Position numbers and translations under genes: made by a program. From positions 174,220 through 238,219 of the forward strand of contig JAJEFO010000123.1 in the NCBI GenBank assembly GCA_022820365.1: 64,000 bases of DNA, given 5' to 3'. Positions 44,812 through 52,623 of the stretch are shown piece after piece. Under the pieces are notes generated by a model. The model did not search any database and was not told the DNA's origin. It worked only from the letters and a program-made list of their open reading frames with translations. Source of the DNA: Silicimonas sp. (GTDB lineage Bacteria > Pseudomonadota > Alphaproteobacteria > Rhodobacterales > Rhodobacteraceae). The stretch's first letter is position 1, and every line of letters starts with the position of its first letter.

Positions 44812-45697
44812 ACTTGTGACCTCGCCGGCCCGCGGGCAAAGCCAAGCCGTCAGGGTTCTCCTTCGCTGGAGCCTTTACATCGCCTTGGGATTCTTCGTGT
44901 TGATATATCTCATGCCGCTCTTCGTGATGGTCACGACATCGCTGAAAAGCCTTGAGGAAATTCGCACCGGCGACCTAGTCGCCTTGCCGCGCGCAGTGAC
45001 CTTTGACGCCTGGTTTACCGCGTGGTCCGGCGCGTGCACGGGCATAAAGTGCGAAGGAGTGAAGCCGTATTTCTGGAATTCTGTTCTGATTGCGGTTCCT
45101 GCCGTAGCGATTTCGACGCTTGTCGGTGCGATAAACGGCTACGTAGTCGCCCAATGGCGCTTTCGCGGGGCCAACATCATTTTCGCGCTCATGCTTTTTG
45201 GCTGCTTTATCCCATTTCAGGTGGTGCTGCTTCCGATGGCACGCGTCCTGGGCATCATGGGGATTGCCGGGACCATTCAGGGCCTGATCTTTGTCCACGT
45301 CGTCTACGGCATCGGGTTCACGACCCTGTTCTTTCGCAACTACTACGTCACGATACCAGTTGAACTCACCAAGGCCGCCAAGGTCGACGGTGCAGGGTTC
45401 TTCCGGATTTTCTGGTCGATATTCCTTCCGCTCTCGCTGCCGATAATCGTTGTGACCGTCATCTGGCAATTTACCCAGATCTGGAACGACTTCCTGTTCG
45501 GCGTGTCCTTCAGCCAGGCCGGAACCCAGCCCGTAACCGTAGCTCTCAACAACATCGTAAACTCGACTACGGGCGTAAAGGAATACAATGTTGACATGGC
45601 CGCCGCGATCATTGCGGCCTTTCCGACGCTGCTCGTCTACGTCGTCGCCGGCAAGTATTTCATACGCGGTCTGACCGCCGGATCTGTGAAAGGATAA
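44804..45697 (+). CDS. Sugar ABC transporter permease (GtsC/MalG type)
   Basis: Second membrane subunit, 297 residues. A basic N-terminus precedes six TM segments (first at LYIALGFFVLIYLMPLFV). A periplasmic loop has Cys-x4-Cys (CTGIKC), which may form a disulfide. The EAA loop is LTKAAKVDGAGFFRIFWSIFLP around residue 187. Overlap with the upstream permease and 5 bp to the ATPase gene support one operon. Confidence 0.93.
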   Translation: MTELVTSPARGQSQAVRVLLRWSLYIALGFFVLIYLMPLFVMVTTSLKSLEEIRTGDLVALPRAVTFDAWFTAWSGACTGIKCEGVKPYFWNSVLIAVPAVAISTLVGAINGYVVAQWRFRGANIIFALMLFGCFIPFQVVLLPMARVLGIMGIAGTIQGLIFVHVVYGIGFTTLFFRNYYVTIPVELTKAAKVDGAGFFRIFWSIFLPLSLPIIVVTVIWQFTQIWNDFLFGVSFSQAGTQPVTVALNNIVNSTTGVKEYNVDMAAAIIAAFPTLLVYVVAGKYFIRGLTAGSVKG

Positions 45698-45702
45698 TTC
45701 CG

Positions 45703-46800
45703 ATGGCTCCGATCTTGGAAATCCAGAATCTCTACAAGAACTACGGGTCATTGGAGATCCTGAAAGACATCAACGTGTCCATCGATTCCGGTGACTTCCT
45801 GGTCCTTGTCGGCCCTTCTGGCTGCGGCAAGTCCACCCTCTTGAACTGCATAGCCGGCCTGGAACCGATTTCGAGCGGAAATCTGAGCATCGGCGGGCAG
45901 GACATGACCAACGTCAGCCCAAAGAACCGGAACATCGCGATGGTCTTCCAGTCGTACGCGCTCTATCCAACGATGAGCGTTGCGAAGAACATCACCTTTG
46001 GCATGAAGGTTCGTGGGGTCGATCAGTCGACGCAAGAAGCAAAGCTGGCGCAAGTTGCGCAGCAGCTTCAGATCGAGCCTTTGCTTGGCCGCCGACCGGG
46101 CCAGCTCTCCGGGGGACAACGGCAGCGAGTCGCAATGGGTCGTGCGCTGGTTCGGGACCCTAAGCTGTTTCTGTTCGATGAGCCGCTTTCGAACCTCGAC
46201 GCGAAGCTCCGCGTTGAGATGCGAACCGAAATCAAGGCACTGCACCAGAACCTGGGGGCATCCATGGTCTACGTAACGCACGATCAAATCGAAGCGATGA
46301 CGCTGGCAACCAAGATCGTTGTCATGAAGGGCGGCGAAATCCAGCAGATCGGGACGTCATCCGAAATCTACAATCGGCCCGCAAACCTGTTCGTGGCAGA
46401 CTTCATGGGCAGCCCCGCGATGAACCTGATACCGGCCAAAACGCGGTCAAACGACGAAGGCACGAATATCGAAATCTTGCGCAAGGACGGGGAACCGATA
46501 GTCCTGACAGACCAGGTCAATCGCGATTTGCCGAGCGATGTCATCCTCGGTGTGCGCCCAGAGGACATCGCGGATCCAGAAATGCGCGGAGGAGGAGATA
46601 CGCAGGCGGCAGACTGCATTATCGACATCGTGGAACCCACCGGCGCAGACACCTTCGTCGTCATGCAACTGGGCGGCAAGAGCGTCACAGCGCGACTGCA
46701 CTCGGAAACGACCGCTCAGCCCGGGAAGACCCAAAAGCTGGCGTTCGATCTTGGAAAGGTGTCATACTTCGCACCTGACACCGGATTGCGCCTAAACTGA
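45703..46800 (+). CDS. Sugar ABC transporter ATP-binding protein (MalK/UgpC type)
   Basis: Cytoplasmic ATPase of the hexose importer, 365 residues. Walker A GPSGCGKSTL, Q-loop FQSYALYPTMSV, signature LSGGQRQRVAMGRA, Walker B LFLFDEPLSNLDAKLR, switch His in YVTHDQIEA, then a C-terminal OB/TOBE domain (about 240-365) that regulates MalK-type ATPases. GGATAA precedes the ATG. Last gene of the operon; a terminator-like structure follows. Confidence 0.94.
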   Translation: MAPILEIQNLYKNYGSLEILKDINVSIDSGDFLVLVGPSGCGKSTLLNCIAGLEPISSGNLSIGGQDMTNVSPKNRNIAMVFQSYALYPTMSVAKNITFGMKVRGVDQSTQEAKLAQVAQQLQIEPLLGRRPGQLSGGQRQRVAMGRALVRDPKLFLFDEPLSNLDAKLRVEMRTEIKALHQNLGASMVYVTHDQIEAMTLATKIVVMKGGEIQQIGTSSEIYNRPANLFVADFMGSPAMNLIPAKTRSNDEGTNIEILRKDGEPIVLTDQVNRDLPSDVILGVRPEDIADPEMRGGGDTQAADCIIDIVEPTGADTFVVMQLGGKSVTARLHSETTAQPGKTQKLAFDLGKVSYFAPDTGLRLN

Positions 46801-46837
46801 GCCGAAACGTCCTGCCACAGACGCTGGTCGCACGGAT

Positions 46838-46905
46838 AACCGCTTGGCACCCGCCCCATACGGGAACCTTGAACGCACAACCTGGTCTTTCTGAAGCGGT
46901 TTTTT
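46838..46905 (+). terminator. Candidate terminator after the sugar ABC operon
   Basis: AACCGCTT (46838-46845) pairs with AAGCGGTT (46894-46901), and the T-run continues to 46905. The enclosed loop holds a smaller CCCG...CGGG stem. The long loop makes it a weak intrinsic terminator. Confidence 0.4.
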
Positions 46906-46969
46906 GGATGCCCGTACTACGGCATCGTGCGTTCCGATGGCGCCGGAAAGCAACGACTTGATGTGCATC

Positions 46970-47374
46970 CTACGTCCACCATTCGTCAATGCTCGCGATG
47001 TCCTCATCCGACCACCCGAAGTGATGCGCCAGTTCGTGAACCATGACATGCGCCACGAGATCGGAAAGCGCCACGTCGCCGCGTTCAATCCACTCTTCCA
47101 GAATGGCCCGACGAAAGAGCCATATCGCGTCCGGTTGCCCCAGCTGGTCCGACACGGACTTTTCCGTGAGCGGAACGCCGTCATAAAGACCCGTCAATTC
47201 AAACGGATCGTCGATTTCCAGATCGGCAAGAATGTCGTCCCCTGCAAATTCCTCGACCTGGATCACCACGGCGCGGGCATGATCTCGGAACTTCTTCGGC
47301 AAGGCTTCGACGGATGCGACCGCCATGGCCTCGATAACCGCCGCATTCGGCGCCTCTGCCACCTGCCAGTCCAT
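46970..47374 (-). CDS. Metallopeptidase family protein (zincin-like, short)
   Basis: A 134-residue protein with the zinc-protease motif HELAHHFGWSDEDI near its C-terminus, which fits the minimal zincins of the DUF1025 type (HExxH-x8-D). The earlier part has IQVEEFAG and LTGLYDGVPLTEKSV, typical of that family. ATG 47374 has CGGAG at good spacing and gives the usual short N-terminus; a GTG at 47419 is an unsupported extension. It is divergent from gltX, and their 5' regions are only 64 bp apart. Its peptide substrate is unknown. Confidence 0.85.
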   Translation of the reverse strand: MDWQVAEAPNAAVIEAMAVASVEALPKKFRDHARAVVIQVEEFAGDDILADLEIDDPFELTGLYDGVPLTEKSVSDQLGQPDAIWLFRRAILEEWIERGDVALSDLVAHVMVHELAHHFGWSDEDIASIDEWWT

Positions 47375-47438
47375 CACGCTCCGTATATGGACAATTCCCA
47401 ACTCATATGAAAGAGGCACTGCCGATCAGGAGATCCCC

Positions 47439-48755
47439 ATGACCGTCACCCGATTCGCGCCTTCGCCAACCGGTCTCATCCATGTCGGCAATCTGCGCAC
47501 CGCACTTCTGAACTGGCTGATCGCGCGGAAGGCGGGCGGTACCTTCATCCTGCGCATCGACGATACCGACACGGAACGCTCCAGGCAGGAATATGTCGAC
47601 GCCATCCGGGAAGACCTCGAGTGGCTCGGCCTAAATTGGGACCGGGTCGAACACCAGTCCGCCAGACTTGATCTCTACAACGAGAGCGCAGACAGGCTCC
47701 GGGAATTGGGGCGGTTCTACGAGGCTTGGGAAACCCCCACCGAACTTCAGCTCAAGCGCAAGAAGCAGCGGAACATGGGAAGGCCTCCGGTCTACGACCG
47801 GGCAGCGCTCGATCTCTCGGATGCAGACAGGAATCGACTTCGGGCCGAACGCGGCGCAGGTGCCTGGCGCTTCAAGCTGAACCGCGCAAGGATCGAGTGG
47901 GAAGACCTGATCCTTGGCCGCATGTCGATCGACGCGGCCAGCGTGTCGGACCCGGTGCTGATCAGGCAGGACGGGCGAATGCTCTATACCCTGGCCTCGG
48001 TCGTCGACGACCTCGACATGGGTGTCACGCACGTGGTTCGCGGTTCGGACCACGTGACGAATACCGCTGCCCAGATCCAGGCGATGGAAGCGCTCGGGAG
48101 CCGGCCTCCGGAATTTGCCCACCACTCGCTCCTGACCGACGCCAAGGGCGAACCGCTGGCAAAGCGGCTGAACACGCTCAGCCTGCGTGAATTGCGTGCA
48201 AACGGAATCGAACCGATGGCAATCCTGTCCCTCATGGCCAGGCTGGGCTCGTCAGACCCGGTCAGGCTGTGCGCTAGCCACGATGAGATGATTGAGGGCT
48301 TCGACATCGCGCGCTTCGGTGCCGCACCCACGAAGTTCGACCCGGAGGATCTGGAACCACTCACCGCGCGCGTCGTGCATGGACTCGCCGCCGAGGACGT
48401 CGCGGATCACTTGAGCGCCGTTCCGGGAGCGTTGCGTGAGCAGTACTGGCATGCCGTGCGCGCCAACGTCTCGCGACGCTCCGAGGCAGGCGGCTGGTGG
48501 CAATCTCTTGCCGGCTCGGATCCAAAGGATGTCGCCGAAGAGGATCGCGAATTTGTCAGCGATGCGTTCGACCTGCTTCCCGCTCCTCCGTACGATGCAA
48601 ACACCTGGTCCGCCTGGACTTGCGCGGTCAGCGACAAGACCGGACGAAAGGGCAGGAAGCTGTTCATGCCGCTCCGCCTGGCAATCACCGGCCAGTCGCG
48701 AGGCCCCGAAATGGCAGACGTCATGCCGCTTCTCCAGAAGAAGCCAGGTCTATGA
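47439..48755 (+). CDS. gltX: Glutamate--tRNA ligase (short form)
   Basis: Charges tRNA-Glu (and in many alphaproteobacteria tRNA-Gln, later amidated). The 438-residue class I synthetase has the HIGH-type motif PTGLIHVGNLRTALL, GGTFILRIDDTD, the WRFKL core and a KMSKS-type loop reading PLAKRLN. The second Ser of the usual K-x-SKR is Ala here. ATG 47439 follows GGAGATC. The length is near the alphaproteobacterial short GltX type; genomes of this group often carry two gltX genes, so another copy may exist. Confidence 0.93.
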   Translation: MTVTRFAPSPTGLIHVGNLRTALLNWLIARKAGGTFILRIDDTDTERSRQEYVDAIREDLEWLGLNWDRVEHQSARLDLYNESADRLRELGRFYEAWETPTELQLKRKKQRNMGRPPVYDRAALDLSDADRNRLRAERGAGAWRFKLNRARIEWEDLILGRMSIDAASVSDPVLIRQDGRMLYTLASVVDDLDMGVTHVVRGSDHVTNTAAQIQAMEALGSRPPEFAHHSLLTDAKGEPLAKRLNTLSLRELRANGIEPMAILSLMARLGSSDPVRLCASHDEMIEGFDIARFGAAPTKFDPEDLEPLTARVVHGLAAEDVADHLSAVPGALREQYWHAVRANVSRRSEAGGWWQSLAGSDPKDVAEEDREFVSDAFDLLPAPPYDANTWSAWTCAVSDKTGRKGRKLFMPLRLAITGQSRGPEMADVMPLLQKKPGL

Positions 48756-48888
48756 TGGCCGGGCACGGCGCCCGCCGCATGAGCATCCGTCCGGCACGGC
48801 CATGGGCGGCCAATGACCCGAAGGGCGATCGCTTGTGCCGGGACCAAGCCGGCATTCCCTCACAGCCCCTCTCAAGGAATTTCGGCTA

Positions 48889-49842
48889 ATGAAGTCCCAC
48901 GTTCTGACCATCACACTGAACCCGACCGTCGATTTCTCAACGACGGCACCTGATGTCGTGCCCGAATTGAAGCTCCGCTGCTCGGAGCCGCAGATCGACC
49001 CAGGCGGCGGCGGCATCAACGTTGCGCGGGCCGTCAAGCTCCTAGGTGGCCAAGCCACGGCGCTCGTTGCCATCGGCGGCGCCACCGGTGCACATCTCCT
49101 GCAACTGCTCGCGCTCGAAGGCGTGCCCACTGTCGCCTTTCAGGGTCCGGGCGAAACGCGCCAATCCATGTCGGTGATAGATCGGGCGTCAAGCGACCAG
49201 TTCCGGTTCGTCATGCCCGGACCGGTCTGGCAGGAGCACGACGTGCCGCGCGCTCTTGCCTCGGTCGACCAGGCGGCCGGCGAAGACACGCTTGTCGTGC
49301 TCTCCGGGAGCCAGCCGCCCGGTGTCGCCAAGGACTTTCCTTCCATCCTTGCGGATCATGTGGCGGGGCAGCGGGCGCACCTCATCGTCGATACGTCCGG
49401 ACCGGCCCTGTTCCACCTCGCCGAGAAGCCGCACGACGCCGTCTACGTCCTGCGCATGGACGGCGAGGAAGGCGAAGAGCTGGCGGGCCGCCCCCTGCCC
49501 ACGCGAGCCGACACGGCCAGGTTCGCCCGCGAACTCGTCGACAGAGGCGTGGCACGTGTCGTCATCGTCGCCCGAGGCGCGGACGGATCGGTGCTGGCAG
49601 ACAATGACGGGGCATGGCACGCCGTCAGCCCGCCCGGACCGGTCGTTTCAAAGGTCGGCGCAGGCGACAGCTTCGTCGGCGCCTTCACGCTGGCGCTTGC
49701 CAATGCCGAACCGGTCGGCGAATGCCTGCGATGGGGCGTGGCGGCGGCCAGTGCGGCCGTTTCGACGGAGGCGACCAGGCTCTGCGATCCCGAAACAACC
49801 GAGCGCAACCGTGCCGCATGCGAGCTCACGCCCTTGGAATGA
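48889..49842 (+). CDS. PfkB-type hexose-phosphate kinase (1-phosphofructokinase/Pfk-2 family)
   Basis: Predicted to phosphorylate a sugar phosphate such as fructose 6-phosphate, fructose 1-phosphate or tagatose 6-phosphate. The 317-residue ribokinase fold shows LTITLNPTVDFS, the PGGGGINVARA substrate loop and the catalytic GAGDSFVGAF near residue 262. ATG 48889 follows AAGGAA. It lies 134 bp after gltX on the same strand. The glucose importer upstream makes a role in hexose catabolism plausible, but the exact sugar phosphate is not readable. Confidence 0.88.
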   Translation: MKSHVLTITLNPTVDFSTTAPDVVPELKLRCSEPQIDPGGGGINVARAVKLLGGQATALVAIGGATGAHLLQLLALEGVPTVAFQGPGETRQSMSVIDRASSDQFRFVMPGPVWQEHDVPRALASVDQAAGEDTLVVLSGSQPPGVAKDFPSILADHVAGQRAHLIVDTSGPALFHLAEKPHDAVYVLRMDGEEGEELAGRPLPTRADTARFARELVDRGVARVVIVARGADGSVLADNDGAWHAVSPPGPVVSKVGAGDSFVGAFTLALANAEPVGECLRWGVAAASAAVSTEATRLCDPETTERNRAACELTPLE

Positions 49843-49875
49843 TGCAGCCTGCGGCCGGTCATGGCCGCATCACGC

Positions 49876-50637
49876 TCAGGACTTCAGCCTGTAGCCGGTT
49901 CTGAACATCCACCAGACGATGCCCAGGCAGAGTCCCGCAAAGACGAAAATCGCGACAAGGCTGGCCACGACCGGCACATCCGCCGTGCCGAAAAATGACC
50001 AGCGGAAACCGGAGACCAGGTAGAGCACCGGATTCAGCAAGGACACGTTCTGCCAGAACGGAGGCAGCATGCTGACCGAATAGAAGGACCCGCCGAGGAA
50101 GACGAGCGGTGTGACCACGAGGAGCGGCACCAGGTTCAATTGCTCGAAATTCCGCGCCCAGATGCCGAGAATGAACCCGAGCAGCGAGAAGCTGACCGCG
50201 GTCAGAACCAGGAATGCCAGCATGAATGCGGGATAGGCGATGCCAAGATCCACGAAAAACAGGGATGTCACGAGAATGATGAGCCCGATTAGCATCGACT
50301 TGGTGGCGGCAGCGCCTACATAGCCAATCACGATTTCAAGCGACGAGACGGGTGCCGACAGAACCTCGTAGATCGTGCCCATGAATTTCGGAAAGAAGAT
50401 TCCGAAGCCCGCATTCTGGATCGATTGCTGCAGGACGGTCAGCATGATCAGTCCTGGCACGATGAAGGCCCCGTAGGACACGCCTTCGATCTCAGGCATG
50501 CGGCTGCCGATGGCGGCGCCGAAAACGACAAAATAGAGCGCGGTCGAAACCACCGGCGACACGATCGACTGGAAAATGGAACGGAAGAACCGCCCCATTT
50601 CGAAACGCCAGATTGCGGCGATGCCGTACCAGTTCAT
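49876..50637 (-). CDS. ABC-2 type transporter permease (YadH-like)
   Basis: Membrane subunit of an exporter, 253 residues with six hydrophobic segments. It begins [19 protein letters not shown] and contains the ABC-2 signature region ([20 protein letters not shown], about residues 172-191). The ATG overlaps the ATPase stop by 4 bp. It pairs with the DrrA/YadG-type ATPase. Substrates of this subfamily include polysaccharide or drug-like molecules; none can be assigned here. Confidence 0.92.
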   Translation of the reverse strand: MNWYGIAAIWRFEMGRFFRSIFQSIVSPVVSTALYFVVFGAAIGSRMPEIEGVSYGAFIVPGLIMLTVLQQSIQNAGFGIFFPKFMGTIYEVLSAPVSSLEIVIGYVGAAATKSMLIGLIILVTSLFFVDLGIAYPAFMLAFLVLTAVSFSLLGFILGIWARNFEQLNLVPLLVVTPLVFLGGSFYSVSMLPPFWQNVSLLNPVLYLVSGFRWSFFGTADVPVVASLVAIFVFAGLCLGIVWWMFRTGYRLKS

Positions 50638-51563
50638 GCAGCGTCCTCCCGAACAAGACGCACGAAGATCTCTTCAAGCGAACTCTGGCGAGTCTGGATG
50701 TCGGCCAGCGTCAGCCCGGCGGCTTGCACAGCCGTGAGCAAACGGGTGATTCCCGTACGCTCTCCGGTTGTCTTGTAGACATAGGTCAGCGACCTGCCGT
50801 CTTTGGAGCGCACCAAGTCGTATTCGGCTAGAGAGTCCGGGACGGTCTCGACGGGCTGCGCCAGCTTGATCCGGACTTCCTTCCGGCCAAGGCGCTGCAT
50901 GAGCGCGGACTTGTCCTCGACCAGCAGCAGCTCACCGGAATTGATTACTCCGACCCGATCGGCTATGGCCTCGGCTTCCTCGATGTAGTGCGTGGTCAGG
51001 ATGATGGTGACACCGTCCTGACGCAGCCGCTCTGCGAGCATCCACATGTCGCGGCGAAGCTCAACGTCAACGCCGGCGGTCGGCTCGTCCAGGAACAGGA
51101 CGCGCGGCTCGTGCGCCAAGGCCTTGGCGATCAGAACACGGCGCCGCATGCCGCCGGACAGCTCTGACGTCCTGCTGCCCCTCCTGTCATAAAGCGCGAG
51201 GTCCTTCAGCACGTCGTCGACCAGCGCATCGTTGCGGGGCTTGCCAAAGAGTCCGCGCGAGTAACGCAACGTGCTTTGCACGAATTCAAATGGCTCGAGA
51301 TTGATTTCCTGGGGCACAAGTCCGATCAGCTTACGCGCCGCACGCCATTCGGACTGCACGTCGTACCCGCCTACGGAGATTCGTCCTGACGTGGGCCGGG
51401 TGATCCCGCAAATCGTCGAAATCAGCGTCGTCTTGCCTGCGCCGTTGGGCCCGAGCAGGGCAAGAATTTCGCCCTCCTCGATGTCGAGCGTAATGCCTTT
51501 CAGGGCCTCGAGCCCACCGTCATAGGTCTTGTGAAGGTCGTCGATCTCGACGATTCCTGGCAT
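50634..51563 (-). CDS. ABC-2 type transporter ATP-binding protein (YadG/CcmA type)
   Basis: Cytoplasmic ATPase of the exporter, 309 residues. Walker [23 protein letters not shown], signature [14 protein letters not shown], Walker [16 protein letters not shown], and switch His in [10 protein letters not shown], then a DUF4162-like C-terminal tail that ends [12 protein letters not shown] 51563 follows AAGGGAGG. It precedes the permease gene with a 4-bp overlap. Confidence 0.93.
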   Translation of the reverse strand: MPGIVEIDDLHKTYDGGLEALKGITLDIEEGEILALLGPNGAGKTTLISTICGITRPTSGRISVGGYDVQSEWRAARKLIGLVPQEINLEPFEFVQSTLRYSRGLFGKPRNDALVDDVLKDLALYDRRGSRTSELSGGMRRRVLIAKALAHEPRVLFLDEPTAGVDVELRRDMWMLAERLRQDGVTIILTTHYIEEAEAIADRVGVINSGELLLVEDKSALMQRLGRKEVRIKLAQPVETVPDSLAEYDLVRSKDGRSLTYVYKTTGERTGITRLLTAVQAAGLTLADIQTRQSSLEEIFVRLVREDAA

Positions 51564-51768
51564 GGAAAGCCTCCCTTGAGCCGCGAACATGGAGCCAATC
51601 GGCCCATTCAGAAACCGCGGCCTGGATCACTGGCGAAATGCAACCGTTCGCATCACCGCGCCACGCGCAGGGTCGGGCCGCGATGCGTATCCCTGCCGGG
51701 GGCCAACCGGTGTCAACGCAGGGCCGTGACCTCGTCGCGCCGGCTACCCGTCCTGCAGGACGAGGCGG

Positions 51769-52389
51769 CTAGTTCTGTGCGTAGTATTCGACGACCAGGT
51801 TCGGTTCCATGAGCACGGGATAGGGGACATCCGCCAAGCCCGGGGTGCGCACGAATGTGGCCGTCATCTTCGAGTGATCCGCTTCGATGTAGTCAGGCAC
51901 GTCGCGCTCGGGCAGTCCGACCGCTTCCAGCACGATCGTAATTTGCTTCGACCGGTCTCGGACCTCGACCACGTCGCCCTCCTTGACACGGTAGGACGGA
52001 ATGTTGACGCGCTTACCGTTCACCCTGACATGCCCGTGGTTGACGAACTGGCGCGCGGCAAAGATGGTCGGCACGAACTTGGCGCGATACACGACGGCGT
52101 CGAGACGTCGCTCCAGCAGTCCGATCAGATTCTCGCCGGTATCTCCCCGGACCCGTTCCGCCTCGGCAAAGATGCGGCGGAACTGCCTTTCGGTCAGGTC
52201 GCCGTAATATCCCTTGAGCTTTTGCTTGGCGCGCAACTGAAGTCCGAAGTCGGACATCTTGCCCTTGCGGCGCTGTCCATGCTGGCCCGGGCCGTACTCG
52301 CGGCGATTGACCGGGGATTTTGGCCGACCCCAGATGTTCTCTCCCATCCGGCGGTCGATCTTGTACTTGGCAGCTGTGCGTTTGGTCAC
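51769..52389 (-). CDS. rpsD: 30S ribosomal protein S4
   Basis: Primary 16S rRNA-binding protein of the small subunit and an accuracy determinant. The 206-residue protein has the [21 protein letters not shown]-terminus (conserved, Cys-free form) and the S4 RNA-binding domain [14 protein letters not shown]...[22 protein letters not shown] 52389 is the start, with a very strong AGGAAGGAG. A longer frame to 52515 exists but lacks support. It is divergent from the Suv3-like helicase with 234 bp between, which shows no other gene. Confidence 0.97.
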   Translation of the reverse strand: MTKRTAAKYKIDRRMGENIWGRPKSPVNRREYGPGQHGQRRKGKMSDFGLQLRAKQKLKGYYGDLTERQFRRIFAEAERVRGDTGENLIGLLERRLDAVVYRAKFVPTIFAARQFVNHGHVRVNGKRVNIPSYRVKEGDVVEVRDRSKQITIVLEAVGLPERDVPDYIEADHSKMTATFVRTPGLADVPYPVLMEPNLVVEYYAQN

Positions 52390-52623
52390 GGCTGATCTCC
52401 TTCCTGTGTGCCGCCTGACATTCAGGCGACCTTGAAGGGCGTTGTCCTCTGCCAAATGGCCGACAGGCATCCCCTTGCGGGGGCCACCAACACCAATGAA
52501 GGCGCGCTTATACAAGCGGGCACGGCCGAGTCAACACGGCAAATTCGACCGCGCGCATGGGCTTGCCACGTCGATTGCGATCCGCTTTAAGCACCTCGAC
52601 AGACATTCCTGACCTGCCCTCCC

